Shown piece by piece: positions 23,244 through 35,609 of a DNA stretch of 64,000 bases (position 1 is the first letter of the stretch; each line of letters starts with the position of its first letter). The notes beneath the pieces were generated by a model. The model made no database searches and was not told the DNA's origin. It saw only the letters and a list, made by a program, of their open reading frames with translations. The stretch lies in NCBI GenBank assembly GCA_030035585.1, contig CM057482.1, positions 48,775,501 to 48,839,500 of the forward strand, read 5' to 3'. Source of the DNA: Dugong dugon. Lineage: Eukaryota > Chordata > Mammalia > Sirenia > Dugongidae. The translations under genes were made by a program, and so were the position numbers.

Positions 23244-23387
23244 GTAGTTTGGGGCCAGGTCAGGGTGATTCCTCTCTATGCCATCGTCAAGGATGGTGAC
23301 CACCACATTCTTCCCTGTGTAGCCCCTCTTCCATGCAGCCTGCACGTTCATCTCTGATCGACAGTGCCTGTTCTTGTCACTACAATG
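23244..23387 (-). CDS. PCSK6: PCSK6 coding exon with the catalytic Asp
   Basis: The exon is 144 bp, phase 0-0, 48 residues from HCSDKNRHCRSEMNV to ERNHPDLAPNY. It starts the peptidase S8 (subtilisin/kexin) catalytic domain. The motif VVVTILDDGIERNHPDL contains the first residue of the catalytic triad (the first Asp of Asp-Asp-Gly, about residue 205 in human numbering). The two Cys near the start and WKRGYTGKNV are typical of PACE4. The acceptor is GTGCATACAG before CAT at 23387; the donor is AACTAC followed by GTAAGT. The intron on its 5' side begins 30 bp later in an old LTR, which appears to hold the branch point. The changes I notice against human lie in the HC-x-DKN-x-x-C loop, away from the active site. 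Confidence 0.97.
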
Positions 23388-23416
23388 CTGTATGCACAGA
23401 AGAAACACAGACTCCC

Positions 23417-23423
23417 GTTAGGG
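23417..23423 (-). promoter_or_regulatory. PCSK6: Predicted branch point of a PCSK6 intron
   Basis: On the minus strand this reads CCCTAAC, a very good match to the mammalian branch consensus yUnAy, with the branch A at 23418, about 31 nt before the exon that begins at 23387. A pyrimidine-rich stretch follows before the AG. It overlaps the outermost bases of an old MaLR-type LTR. The role is inferred from spacing and motif only. Confidence 0.5.
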
Positions 23424-23786
23424 ATTGGATTGTGTGCCCCCAAAAAGATGTGCTAAAGTCCTAACCCCTGGTCCCTGTGAATGTGACCTTGCTGGGAAAA
23501 TGTTATCAGTGAAGTTAACAGGAGGTCATACCGGAGTAGGGTGGGTCCTAATCCCATCTTAAAAAAGAGAAGAGACACAGAGGTCACGTGAAGATGTATC
23601 TATAAGCCAAGTAATGCCTGGGGCTAAAAGGATTTGGGAGAGACAAGAAAGGATCTCTCCTTAGAGATATCAGAGGGAGCATGGCCCTGCCGACATGCTG
23701 GTTTTGACTTTAGCCTCCAGAATTGTGAGAGAATAAATTTCTGTCCTTATAAGCCACCAAGTTTGTGGTATTTTGCTAAGGAGACA
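23417..23786 (+). mobile_element. Solo LTR, MaLR class (MLT1-like), in a PCSK6 intron
   Basis: An old solo LTR fossil with the typical start GGATTGGATTGTGTGCCCCC and end region TTTGTGGTATTTTGC. A near-perfect 5-bp repeat flanks it (23412-23416 and 23787-23791). It lies antisense to PCSK6, 30 bp upstream of the Asp exon, filling a third of that intron. Confidence 0.78.
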
Positions 23787-24071
23787 GTCCCAACGGGGAC
23801 AGGGCAGTGTGATCCTGACGCAGAATGCACAGACCATGCCAACTCAGGGAGAGGCACCTCATGCTTGTAAAAGTATGGAGGAGGCACTTTCCCTGCCTTA
23901 TGTACCAGAGAGCTGCTTTTCCACCCAGATCCAGAACAAGTACCCGTGGAGCGCTCCATCTGCTGTTTCTGCACATGCCAATTTGTGTACCATTTTCCTA
24001 GGAATCCTTTCTTCTCAGGGGGCTCTGTCCAGGGGGTCGTCTCCAGAATTTAGTCCTACCAGGTAGTCCTA

Positions 24072-24281
24072 CTGGGAAACTGACTGTCTTTGAGTTGACG
24101 CTGACTCATGTTGACCCCATGTGTGTCAGAGTAGAACTGTGCTCCACAGGGTTTCCAATGGCTGATCTTTTTTTCAGAAGTAAATCACCAGGCCTTTCTT
24201 CCAAGGCACCTCTGGGTGGACTTGAACCTCCAACCTATCAGTCAGCAGCTGAGTGCATTAACTGTTTGTGCCACCCAGGGG
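24072..24281 (-). mobile_element. AfroSINE, long type
   Basis: AACTGACTGTCTTTGAGTTG at the tail, AAATCACCAGGCCTTTCTTC, TTGTGCCACCCAGGG at the 5' end (minus). Confidence 0.9.
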
Positions 24282-24539
24282 CAGTTAGTCCTAGAGCCTG
24301 CATCGAATCACTCTCCTGCGCAAAGATCCCCTCCTTGGAATTTCACATAATTTCAGAAAAAATTCGTAAGAAAGCTTGGGATGCAAAGCTTTTTGAAGGT
24401 CAGGTATCACATCAAGATGAAGTATATCTGTTTGCACTTAGCTTTGTTGGGGAAATTAAATATTCTCTTCCTGCAGACCCACCTGAAAGCCATGGTATTG
24501 TAAATGTCCAGGGAGGAAGAGGCCCCACCCTGTACTCAC

Positions 24540-24650
24540 CATGTACCACATGCTGGACCAAATGGGGTCATTGAAGTAAAGGGTCTTTGGGTCACTCCGC
24601 GCCTGTCTCTTCACCCTGCGTTTAACTTCTTGCTGCTGGAGCCATTTCAC
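24540..24650 (-). CDS. PCSK6: PCSK6 coding exon with the RVKR autocleavage site
   Basis: The exon is 111 bp, phase 0-0, 37 residues from VKWLQQQEVKRRVKRQ to NDPIWSSMWYM. It contains the end of the prodomain and the primary autoprocessing site: the R-V-K-R at residues 12-15 of the exon fits the furin-type consensus R-X-K/R-R, with cleavage before Gln. After the cut, the mature N terminus ARSDP...YFNDP...WYM is the conserved lead-in to the catalytic domain. The acceptor reads CCTGGTAG before GTG; the donor is ATG followed by GTGAGT. The reading frame continues directly from the exon at 58549-58653 and into the exon at 23244-23387 (WYM then HC). The last residue is Met where I recall Leu in human. 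The key basic residues are all kept, so the site looks functional. Confidence 0.97.
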
Positions 24651-25359
24651 CTACCAGGAAGAAATGCAATTACTGCTTGTTTTTAAAACCATCTCCTGAT
24701 TTTATGTGGCCTCTCTGTAGGCACCATAGATTTTCTTTTCATGATTATCTGTGCCATTATTAGAGGTTTCGGACAGTGACTTCCCAGAGCACATTTTCAT
24801 TTTAAAATGATCACCTTTGGAAAACGAGAACTTGTTTGTGTATGGGGAGGGGAAAATTATACCACTCTGGTAGATTTTGAAGTCATTCTACTAAAAAAAA
24901 AAAAAAAAAAAAATCACCTTGCAAAGTTGCCAACAAATGGTCTGGCGATCCCCATCCTGAGGAAAAAGAAAATACACATACGGGAAAGACATAAGTGAAG
25001 AGATTGAAGAAATTGCTTGGTCAGAATGTTTACACCCAGCTGGAGGCAAGATGTCTCACAGTTCACAGTGAAGAAATCAACAGGTAAATTACGGTGATCC
25101 ATATGTTGGGGTTTGGGGCCGCCACCAAAAACATGGTAAGAAAATATGCACAGAGAAAAATCTAGAAAGGGATATAGTGAAATATAAATAGCAGCAATCT
25201 CTTGGTGGTGATGTTATTGGTAATGTAAAATTTTTGAATTATTTTTAGTATTTCATACATTTCCTTCAACAGGCATGATTTGCATTCACAATCAAGAAAA
25301 AAAGTTTGAGAGAAAGTATACCCAAGGTGGGGGAAAACGTTTGAGAAGCACTATAAAAT

Positions 25360-25574
25360 AATATTTAACAGCAGGCAGCTGGCTGCCTGGGTTCAAATCC
25401 TGACCCCATCAGTTACTAGCTGTGTGACTCTGAGCAGTCGATTAACCTCCTGGGCTTTTGTTTGTTCATCTGTACAACGGGGTGGTCATGGGGTTGTCAT
25501 GAGGATTAATATCTGGACTGGTGTACATAAGGTGCTTAGTCACTGCCTGGCATGCAGTTGTTATTATCCTCGTG
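25360..25574 (+). mobile_element. MIR SINE
   Basis: GGCTGCCTGGGTTCAAATCC, AGTTACTAGCTGTGTGACTC, ATGAGGATTAATATCTGG. It runs into a TG repeat. Confidence 0.92.
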
Positions 25575-25613
25575 TGTGTGTGTATGTGTGTGTGTGTGTG
25601 TGTGTGTCTGTGT
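25575..25613. repeat. (TG)n microsatellite
   Basis: Near-pure TG dinucleotides with one TA interruption. Confidence 0.95.
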
Positions 25614-25619
25614 GTTTCA

Positions 25620-27139
25620 AGCTGGCAGAGTTTTTCCACTTTAAGAGTCATGGGGAAAAGTAATCCAGCCCTGAGCCAGTTTCCCTGGGTGTTACTGTGG
25701 CAGTCCCATCTGATTCAGTGAACCCTCCACTCATCAAACACTCGAGGCCTGCACTGGGCGCCGGGATGGGAGGATGAGGACTGGAGCTGGGCTCTACTCT
25801 CAAGAAGTTTGTGCTTCACTTGGGGGCTCCCAGCAGCAGACTAAAGAGTGATCTGAGCTCTGAGGAGGTGCAGGAACAGGACAAGCTGCGTGGAGGAGGT
25901 GGCACTGGGTGGGGCTGAAGACCCACAGGCAGGAGAGACCCCAACCCACGAGAGGGCCTTGCCCACTTCGCTCTGCTGGGAGCCCCAGGACGCAGTGAGG
26001 AGAGGCAGGAGAAGTGGGGGAGGGGCCCCACTGGTGGGGTCCCAGGGTGGGGTGTGGAGGCCAGGGTGACCTGGAGGCCAGGCTAAAGCTGCAGCCCCCT
26101 GGCTGAACCTGGAGGCCAGAACAGCCTGAAGCCCAGCGGGAGGGAGTGAAAGGTCCCTCCTCAGACCTCTCTCAGACTCGCCTTCCCCACATTGTCGTGA
26201 GGGAGGACAGCAGAACACCTCCATGAATAGCCTCACATTTGGGATGAGGGGGTTGATCTCAAAGACATCCTCGGTTGAGAAGACAAAATGCTCAGGGAGA
26301 AGTGTCACAGCCATCCCACCTCCAATGTGACTTGGCTGTAAAACACCAGTAGACCTGGCTTCCTTAAAAAGGCTGCCCAGAGCTCAAAATCAATTTTGGG
26401 TTAGACACCAAGGCACAGGTAATTTGTAATTGCGACTGATGTATTTTTCTATGGAAAATAAAACTGCAAAGTATTTTGTTCATAACAACTTCTGATGGCA
26501 TTTTGCAACTTCACCAAATATTATTGCTTGAACTAGAAAGCTTTTACTTGATATAAAATATCTAAAATAGTATTTCACAATCTGTTAAACATTCTATTAT
26601 AAAATACAGTGGCACTATACCACTAAAGGCTCCAAGCTCCTGGGACATCCCCATACATTCATCCAGGCTGGGCCCTGGACCACCACCCATCTTAATCACA
26701 TCTGTAGCCTTCCGACAGCTCTGCCTATCAGGCTGCACCCCCAGTCACAGAAGAGGAGGCAAACCCTCCTCCTCCAAGCCCGGGTGATCCACTCCACCAA
26801 ACTGGGTAGGTGGTGTGGGAGCCATGTTGCCAGAAATCAATGGAGCTGAAGATAATAAACAGCCTGCCAGGCATGGGGCTTCTGGGCCCAGACTCCACAG
26901 AGATGCAACCGCAGGCGCCTGCCCAGTCATGAAGGCTGACTCGGCTGGTGGTCCCTGGTCTGTGTATCCCTGCCTAGGGTAGAAACCAGCCTGTTTCCTC
27001 ATTTCATCTCACACTCCAGTCACTGCCTCGCCTCTCACCCAATCCTAGGAAAGTATCCTGGACTCCAACTTCCTTCCCACTGCAGAGAGGAAGCCATCCT
27101 CCAGTTCCACCTTTCCTGATTTCTCTGCACCGTGGGACT
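25620..27139. other. Unique intron sequence
   Basis: 25800-26330 is GC-rich with no coding exon. 26380-26610 is AT-rich and repeat-free. Nothing further recognised. Confidence 0.45.
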
Positions 27140-27290
27140 CCTGTGGTCATTTACTCAGTTGCTCACTTAACAAAGTGGTGTTGATTCTTACTATGTGCCT
27201 GGTGCTCCACTCTGGGAGCCTGAGCATGAATACACCTTGTTCCTGTCCAGAACCCAGGTGCCCTCTTCTTCACCTCAGCTCAATGCAGAG
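27140..27290 (+). mobile_element. MIR-like SINE
   Basis: CATTTACTCAGTTGCTCACT, CTTACTATGTGCCTGGTGCT; diverged. Confidence 0.55.
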
Positions 27291-27657
27291 CCCTGCTTCA
27301 TATGACACTAAGGTAGGAACCAGAGGCCACCTGGTCTCTCTGAGAAGGTCAGAGGTGTGTTGATTACTCAAAGCCAAATGATGAAACTTTAGCTCTCCCA
27401 TCAAAGGATCAGCACCTGTCCATGCTAATGGGCACCTCACAGAGGCACAGTAGAGAGTTTCCATTGCATAAACAGTAATGATAGTTATGGTAAAGCAGCA
27501 AATAGTTTAGGATCTCTAAGGATGTGTCCTTCATGGAACTGACTCCTCTGTAGAACTTGCAAGCACCTAGAGAGAGAGCGTAGCAATGGTGTTGATGGGG
27601 AGGGTCAACAGTGAGAGGGAGACTTAGCTTTTGTGCTTGTTGAATATTTTACCTTAT

Positions 27658-27857
27658 ACAGGTTGCCTCTGAGTCGACTCTGACTCATGGCGACCCCATG
27701 GTTGTGAGAGTAGAACTGTGCTCCACTGGGTTTTCAATGGCTGAGTTTTTGGAAGTAGATCACCAGGCCTTTCTTCTAAGGCACCTCTGGGTGGACTCTC
27801 ATCCACTTTCTGGTTAGCAGATGAATGTATTAACCATTCTGCACCACTTACAAACTC
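27658..27857 (-). mobile_element. AfroSINE, long type
   Basis: GCCTCTGAGTCGACTCTGAC tail side, GTAGATCACCAGGCCTTTCT, GTTAGCAGATGAATGTATTA (minus). Confidence 0.9.
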
Positions 27858-28414
27858 TTACTTTACTTTATGTACATAGTTCTCTTTTTAAGAAAGAGCA
27901 ACGAGAGGTTCTTTGTAGGGTTTAAAGAGTTCTTCCTCTCCCAAGAAGGCTGGTGCAAAGGGGTAGTCATGATGTTTCTCTGGCAGTTTGTTTGGTTATC
28001 ACTTTACAGTGAAGCCTCAGTCATGATCTATTCACCAGGTCCCTCAGCACTTGTCTGTGAGATGTTCACACTTTCTCTTGGTTAGAAGTGCATTAGAAGA
28101 GACAGTAGAACCCATTTATCCACCTTTGAGTTTCAAGGCCAGCTTCAAGGAAAATAAATCCTAAACCAGTGTAAGCTGTGAATGAGTGAGCCCAGGGGAA
28201 AGTTCGACTTGATGGCAATTGATAGGGCAAAGTAAAATCAATTTTGTGGCTGAGTATGTATAGGAAGAGTTGAAGTCTTATGGAGAGTCCTCAGCCTTCT
28301 AATGGAGAGGAGAATTTTTCATCTCCCCAAAGCCTTGAGACCACTGGGTTGAAGGACAGGGAAATACTGTGACAAGGAAGTTCCTGCTCATTCTAGTTTA
28401 TCCACCTCAGGTTT
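27858..28414. other. Unique intron sequence
   Basis: No gene or repeat recognised. Confidence 0.4.
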
Positions 28415-28856
28415 TGTAGTAGGTTGAATGCTGGTCCTCCACCTGGAACTTTAGAATGTGACTTTATTTGGAAAGAGGGTCCTTTCAGGTGTAACAAGAT
28501 AAGGATCTTGAGATGAGCTCATCCTGGGTTACCCAGGTGGGTCCTAAATCCAATGACAAGGTCTGTATAAGAGAAAAGCAGAGGGAGATTTGAGACACAG
28601 AGAGAAGACAACCACGTGAAGATGAAGGCAGAGATTGGAGTGATGCTGCAAGAAGCCAAGGAACGTCTGGAGCCACCAGAAGCTGGATGAGGCAAGGAAG
28701 AATCCTCCTCTAGAGTCTTTGAAGGGAGTGTGGCATTGCTGACACCTTGATTTCAGACTTCTAATCCTCCAGAAATAACTGAGAAACTAAATTTCTGTTG
28801 TTTCAAGCCACCCAGTTTGTGGTAATTTGTTACAGCAGCCCTAGGAAGCTAATCCA
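28415..28856 (+). mobile_element. Solo MLT1 LTR (MaLR)
   Basis: A well-preserved-in-outline but ancient (placental-age) MaLR LTR fossil: TGTAGTAGGTTGAATG at the start, GGATCTTGAGATGAGCTCAT, GCCAAGGAACGTCTGGAGCC, and CCCAGTTTGTGGTAATTTGT at the end. The large RTE begins right after it. Confidence 0.92.
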
Positions 28857-29524
28857 CCACTCATCTATCAGTTTGTTGTACTGTGAGGGCTTGTGTGTTG
28901 CTGTGATACTGGAAGCTACGCCACCGGTATTTCAGATACCAGCAGGGTCATCCATTGTGGACAGGTTTCAGCAGAGCTTCCAGACTAAGACAGTCTAGGA
29001 AGAAGGAACTGGAGATCTACTTCTCAAAAAACTGGCCAGTGAAAACTTATGAATAGCACCAGAACATTATCTGATATAGTGCCAGAAGATGAGCCCCTCA
29101 GGTTGGAAGGCACTCAAAATATGACTGGCAAGAGCTGCCTCCTCAAATTAGAGTCGACCTTAATAACATCAATGGAGTAAAGTTTTCAGGACCTTCATTT
29201 GCTGATGTGACACTACTCAAAATGAGAAGAAATAGCCTCAAACATCCATTAATAATCAGAATGTAGCATGTACAAAGTATGAATCTAGGAAAATTGGAAG
29301 TCGTCAAAAACAGACAGCGGAGCCAAGATGGTGGATTAGTCAGATGCACTAAGCCTTTTTTCTGCAACAAAGACCCAAAAAAACAAGTAAAACAGATACA
29401 GATGTCAATCCTGGAACCCTGAACCTTCAATTACGGGATAAAAGCATTAGATCAGAGGCCACTGAGAAGAAGAAACTGATAGAAAATGGCAAATGACTAG
29501 ACTTAAGGAGTGGAGGTTCCCAGC

Positions 29525-30009
29525 TGTCTTGGTCATTTAGTTCTGCTACAACAGAAATACCACAAGTGGATGGCTTTAACAAAGAGAAATTTATTTCTTC
29601 ACAGTAAACTAGGCCAAAAGTCCAAATTCAGGGTGCCAGCTCCAGGGGAAGGCTTTCTCTCTCTGTTGGCCTTCTCATCAATGTTCCCCCGGACGAGGAG
29701 CATCTCCGCGCAGGGATCCCGGGTCCAAAGGACATGCTCTGCTCCTGGCACTGCTTTCCTGGTGGTATGAGGTCCGCCCCCCCCCCCCCCCCACTTGCTT
29801 CTCTCTTTTATATCTCAAGAGATTGCCTCAGGATACAATCCAGTCTTATAGACTGAGTCCTGCCTCACTAACAGAACTGCTGCCCATCCTCCCTCATCAA
29901 CATCATAGAGGCAGGATTTACAACATACAGGAAAATCACACAATACCAGGAATCATGGCCCAGCCAAATTGATACACATTTTTTTGGGGACATAATTCAA
30001 TCCATGATA
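29525..30009 (-). mobile_element. Solo LTR, ERVL/MaLR-like afrotherian family, in L1 5' UTR
   Basis: A 485-bp LTR fossil that looks whole as a solo LTR. It starts TGTCTTGGTCATTTAG and ends near CATAATTCAATCCATGATA. The 5-bp duplication CCAGC flanks it (29520-29524, 30010-30014). It contains a 16-base C run at 29777-29792. Confidence 0.9.
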
Positions 30010-30806
30010 CCAGCCAACTGGCAGGTTGTAGCATGGCCATTTTGGAATAAGCCAACAACTCCACACCAAGAACATAGAAAGGCACCTTCATGAAATTCCC
30101 AATAGGAAACAGAGGTATGGTGCAGACACACCCAGAGCTAAATAAGACCACATTTGCTGGCTGCAGCTCAAGGAAGTGCCCAGATACTCTCACGCGGTAA
30201 CCACAGCAGCTTGCTCCTAAAACTCCCACCCCGCTGAGGAATAGCAGCAATAATTGTCCCATTTCGGCAGCCCCGACTGCCAGGGACCAGAGTATGAAGC
30301 TACCCTATTGCCCTCCTCCATCTAGTTGCATCCGCCCCTCCCGTTGCCCCCCTCCTGTCTCTCTCCTCTGCCCCATTGAGCAACGCACCCCCGAGTGGGA
30401 GCAGTCTAGATCTCTGGACCTGCAGACCCCTTCTTGACACTTCCTGCTCTGCCTCCCTGAGCACCACACCCTGAGATGAACTGGCCTGGCTTCCAGCCCC
30501 TGCCCCACCAGCCTCATTTTGTGCTGCAAACAAACAACCCATCCCCACCCCTTCTCCCTGCTGGACCTGCCCTGCTGCATCACAGCTGAGCAACTGGCCA
30601 GGCCCACCTGGACAAGGTGGTGAGAACTATTGTGCCCACAGACCAGCAAGAAACAAAACATGCCCACCCCACCCACCCGGCCATAATCAAACAAAACAAA
30701 AAAAGCAGGACAAAACAAACCTATAATTAATAAACAAAGAAAATAATACCAGAATGTCTCAGAGACAGCAGACAATATCAAAACATATTAAAAAAAACAG
30801 GACAAG

Positions 30807-31259
30807 GTGGCTCCAGTAAGCAAACAAAACAAAGCACCGGATGATCTTCTGGTAGAAGAAAAGGAATTGAAACTACTTGATAGGGAATTCAAAAGTCTAA
30901 CATTCAGGGCTCCCCAGGTGATTGGGAAAGAGATCAAGGAAAACACAGAAAAAACTAAGGAAAAAATAGACAAACTCATGGAAAATACAGACAAAACCAA
31001 CCAAAACACAGCCAAAATCAAGGAAAACAATGCAATGGAAGAAAATAATACAAGAACAAAATGTCAAAACAAAAAAAAATTAGAAATTGTACAAAAACAG
31101 CAATTAGAAATCCAAAAGACAAACAACAAAATTTTGGAAATCGACAACCCAATAGAAGGTTTTAGGAGCAAATTTGAAAAAATGGAAGACAGAATCAGTA
31201 AAATTGAAGACAAATCCATGGACGCCACTTTGTTTGAGGAAAATCAGACAAAAGAATGA
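30807..31259 (+). pseudogene. L1 ORF1p, N-terminal coiled-coil piece
   Basis: 150 codons, starting MAPVSKQNKAPDD. It is Lys/Glu/Asn rich with heptads (KEIKENTEKTKEKIDKLMEN) as in L1 ORF1p coiled coils, and ends in KMEDRISKIEDKS before a frame break. RNA-binding RRM/CTD text continues in other frames to about 31800. A dead copy. Confidence 0.85.
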
Positions 31260-32481
31260 AGAAAACCTAAGAACTATATGAGACACAATCAAAAGCAAAA
31301 ATTTGCATGTGATTAGAGTTCAAGATCAGGGGGAGGAAATGGAATACATAGATAAGCTCATTGAAGATTTGCTGACAGAAAACTTCCTAATATCATGAAA
31401 GATGAAAAGCTGGTCATCCAAGAAACACAACGAACCCCATATAAAATAGACCCCAAAAAAGAAAGTCACCAAGACATATCATAACCACACTCATCAAAAC
31501 AAAACACAAAGGAAGACTCCTGAGGGCAGCTTGAGAAAAATGAAAAGTCACATACAAAGGGGAAACAATAAGACTAAGTTCTGATTACTCAGCACAAACC
31601 ATGCAGGCATGAAGGCAATAGGCTGATATATTTAAAAACCATGAGAGAAGAAAATTGCCATCCAAGAATAATATATCCTGCAAAACTCTTGCTCAAATGA
31701 GATGGCAAAATTAGGACTTTTCCAGATAAACAGAAATTAAGGGAATATGTAAAAACCAAACCAAACTTACAAGAATTATTAAAGGGAGTCATTTGGTTAG
31801 AGAAACAAGAACGGCAGACAACAATCTGAATCTAGGACATAGGTCAGTATTAGCCAAATACAGATGTAGGCAATGAACTCTCAAGGATAAAACAAAACTA
31901 AAAGATTTACAACAGGGAATCAGAGAGGTCAATCTGCAAATGACAACAACATCAGAAGAATAAAAAGGGGAATAAATGGTGTAGGTATAGACCTTTCAAA
32001 GGGAGAGGAAGTCAAGGCGATATTGAATAAGAAAAGACTGGTTCAAACTTAGGAAGATAAGGGTAAATTTCAAGGTAACCACAAAGAAAGTTAACAAACC
32101 TATTCATCAAAATAAAGAAGAAAAACAGTCCCAGTAAACAAAAAATCTACAAAAATGAAAGAAACAAACAAACAAAAAAAATCCACAAACAAAAGGAATT
32201 CATTTAGCACAGGAGAGTAAGAGGAACAAAGATGACATCAGCACCACACAAAAAAAGCACTACAAAATGACAGCAATAAACTCACACCTGTCAATAATGA
32301 CACTGAATGTAAATGGCCTGAATGCACCTGTAAAGAGACACAGAGTGACAGAATGGATAAAAAACATGACCTATTAATACGCTGTCAACAAAAGACACCC
32401 CTTAGACACAAAAGTATAAATACATTAAAAATCAAAGGATGGAAAAAATATATCAAGTGAACAGCAACCAAAAAAGCAGAA

Positions 32482-33048
32482 GTGGTGATATTAATCTCAG
32501 TTAAAATAGACTTTAAGGCAAAATCCACCATAAAAGACAAGGAAGGACATTATATAATGCCTAATAGGACAACCTACCATGATGACATAACCATAGTAAA
32601 TATCTATGTACCCAATGACACAGCTCCAAAATATATAAAACAAACTTCAACAGCACTGAAAAGAGACATTAATATTTCCACAATAATAGTAGGAGACTTC
32701 AACACACCACTCTCAGTAAAGGGCAGAACATTTAGAAATAAACTCAACAAAGATGCAGAAGATCTAAAGGCTAGAATCAACCAACTTGACCTCACTGACA
32801 TATATATAACACTCCACCCAACAGCAGCAAATTATGTATTCTTTTCCAACACAAATGGAATGTCCTCCAGAACAGACTACATCCCAGGCCACAAAACCAC
32901 CCTCAACAAAATAAAAAACACTGAGATAGTACGAAGCATCTTCTCTGATCATAACAGCATAAAAGTAGAAATTAATAACAGGAAGAGCAAGGAAAAAAAC
33001 CAAAAACATGGAAACTGCATAACACCTTGCTTAATAACCACTGGGTAA
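32482..33048 (+). pseudogene. L1 ORF2p endonuclease-domain piece
   Basis: 188 codons. IIVGDFNTPLS is the catalytic GDFN motif, and IFSDHNSIKVEI is the SDH motif near the domain end. The N-terminal quarter (32290-32480) is in other frames. The next open piece (33141-33590) continues with KKIITEYYEKLY. Confidence 0.9.
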
Positions 33049-33729
33049 AATAAGAAAACACAGATGGAGTAAAACAATTCCTAGAATCAAGTGAGAATGA
33101 AAACACATATTACCAAAACCTTTGGGACACAGTAAAGGCAATGCTCAGAGGTCAATTTATAGTAATAGACGCATACATCAAAAAAGAAGAAAGGGATAAA
33201 ATCAAAACATTAGCTTTACAACTCGAAAAAATAGAAAGAGAACAGCAAAAGAAGCCCACAGCCACCAGAAGAAAGGAAATTATAAAGATCAGAGCAGAAA
33301 TAAATGAAATAGACAATAGAAAAACAATAGAAAGAATCAACAAAAACAACAGTTTGTTCTTTGAAAGGATCAACAAAATCAACAAACCACTGGCCAAAAT
33401 GACAAAAGAAAAACAGGAGAGGAAGCAAATAACACAAATAAGAAATGAAATGGGGGACATTACAACAGACTCGACTGAAATAAAAAAGATCATAACAGAG
33501 TACTATGAAAAACTGTATTCCAACAAATTTGAAAATCGAAAAAAAATGGACAAATTTCTAGAAACACAATACCTAACTAAACTAACATGAACTGAGGTAG
33601 AAAATTTGAATAAATCATAACAAGAGAAGATATTGAAAAGATAATAATAATAATCAAAAAAAAAAAAAAACTTTCAACAACAAAAAAAGTCCTGGTCCAG
33701 ATGGCTTCACTGGAAAATTATACCAAACA

Positions 33730-34526
33730 GTGAGAAAAGAGCTCACACCAGTACTACTCAAACTATTTCAGAGCATAGAAAAGGAAGGAATACTTCCAAA
33801 TTCATTGCATGCAGCCAGCATAACCCTGATGCCAAAACCAGGCAAAGACACCACAAAAAAAGAAAATTACAGACCAATGTCTCTCAGGAATATAGGTGCG
33901 AAAATTCTCAACAAAATCCAAGCCAATGGAATTCAGCATCATAAAAAAAAAAAAAAATAGTAATAATTCACCATGACCTAGTGGGATTCATATCAGGTAT
34001 GCAAGGATGGTTCAACATTAGAAAATCAATCAACATAATCCACCACATAAATAAAACAAAAGAAAAGAATCACATGATCATCTCAACTGATGCAGAAAAG
34101 TCATTCAATAAAGTCCAACACCCAGTCCTGATAAAAACTCTCAATATAATAAGAATAGAAGGAATATTACTTGACATAAAAAAAGGCATCTATACAAAAC
34201 CAACAGCCAACATCATTCTCAATGGAGAGAGGCTGAAAACATTCCCCCTGAGAACAGGAAGAAAACAAGGATGCCCTCTACCATCACTGCTGTTTAATAA
34301 TGGGTTGGAAATGATAGGTAGAGCAATAAGGAAAGAAAAAGAAATAGAGGGCATTCAAACTGGTAAGGAAGAAGTAAAACTATCCCTATTTATGCATGAT
34401 ATGATAGTATACATAGAGAACCCTAAAGACTCCACAAGAAAACTACTGGAACTAATAAAAAGATTCAGCAGAGTAGCAGGATACAAGATAAACACAAAAA
34501 TCAGTTGGATTCCTATATACCAATAA
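33730..34526 (+). pseudogene. L1 ORF2p reverse-transcriptase pieces
   Basis: Two frames (33730-33960, 33981-34526). [20 protein letters not shown] is RT motif region 1-2, [16 protein letters not shown] is the DAEKAFD motif, and [12 protein letters not shown] stands where the FADDM catalytic box belongs, so a catalytic Asp is lost. Confidence 0.9.
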
Positions 34527-35131
34527 AGAGAACTATCAAAAGGAAGACAGGAAAGCAATACCATTTACAATAGCCTCCAGAAAAATAAAATACTTACACA
34601 TAAATCTGATCAGGGACTTAGAAGACCTATAGTACTGCAAGAAACCAAAAGAGACCTACATAAATGGAAAAACATACCATGCTCATGGATAGGTAGACTC
34701 AACAATGTGAAAATGTTAATTCCACTCAAAGCAATCTACAAATACAATGCAATCCCAATCCAAATACCAACAGCATTCTTTAATGAGTTGGAAAAACTAA
34801 TTATTAACTTTATATGGAAAGCAAAGAGGTCCCAGATACGTAAGGCATTATTGAAGAAGAACAAAGTAGGAGGCCTCACACTACCAGATGACACAACCTC
34901 TTATACAGCAACTGTAGTCGAAACAGCCTGGTACTGGTACAATCACAGACTCACTAACCAGTGGACAGAATTCAGAACCCAGGTGTAAATCCACCTACAG
35001 TCACCTGATCTTCGACAAAGGCCCAAAGTTCATCTAATGGTGAAAAGACAGTCTTTTTAACAAATAGTGCTAGCAAATTGGATGTCTGTCTGTAAAAAAA
35101 TGAAACAGGACCCATACTTCACACCATACAT

Positions 35132-35207
35132 AAAAACTAATTCAAAATGGATCAAAGACCAAAATATACAAAAACTAATTCAAAATGGATCAAAGACCAA
35201 ATATAAA
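35132..35207 (+). repeat. 38-bp tandem duplication in L1 ORF2
   Basis: The block beginning AAAAACTAATTCAAAATGG occurs twice in a row (35132-35169, 35170-35207) almost unchanged. It adds a length not divisible by three to the dead ORF2. Confidence 0.85.
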
Positions 35208-35609
35208 ACCAAAACCAAAAACTATAAAGATCATGGAAGAAAAAACAGGGTCAATGTTAGAGGCCCTAACATACTGCATAAATAAGATACAAACCATAAC
35301 TAACAATACAAAAAACCAGAAGATAAACTAGATAACTGGGATCTTCTAAAAATTAAACACTTAGGCTCATCAACATACTTCAGCAAAAGAGTTAAAAGAG
35401 AACATATAGATTGGGAAAAAAAAATTGGCTATGACATATTTGACAAAAGTCTAATCTCTAAAATTGATAAGAAAATCCAACACTTCTACAACAAAAAAAC
35501 AAATAATCTAATTTAAAAATGGGCAAAGGATATGAACAGACACTTTACCAAACAAGACATTCAGGTGGCTAACAGACACATGAGGAAATGCTTGCAATCA
35601 CCAGCCATT

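Noticed and set aside
24095-24574. 159-codon plus-strand frame near the RVKR exon
   Set aside because: It spans an AfroSINE and the antisense of the PCSK6 exon; a shadow.
25816-26314. GC-rich minus-strand frames upstream in the intron
   Set aside because: No splice-bounded homology to PCSK6 or any protein I recognise.
30807-34988. Long lysine-rich frames as possible host genes
   Set aside because: They are L1 ORF1p and ORF2p remnants with recognisable motifs and many breaks.
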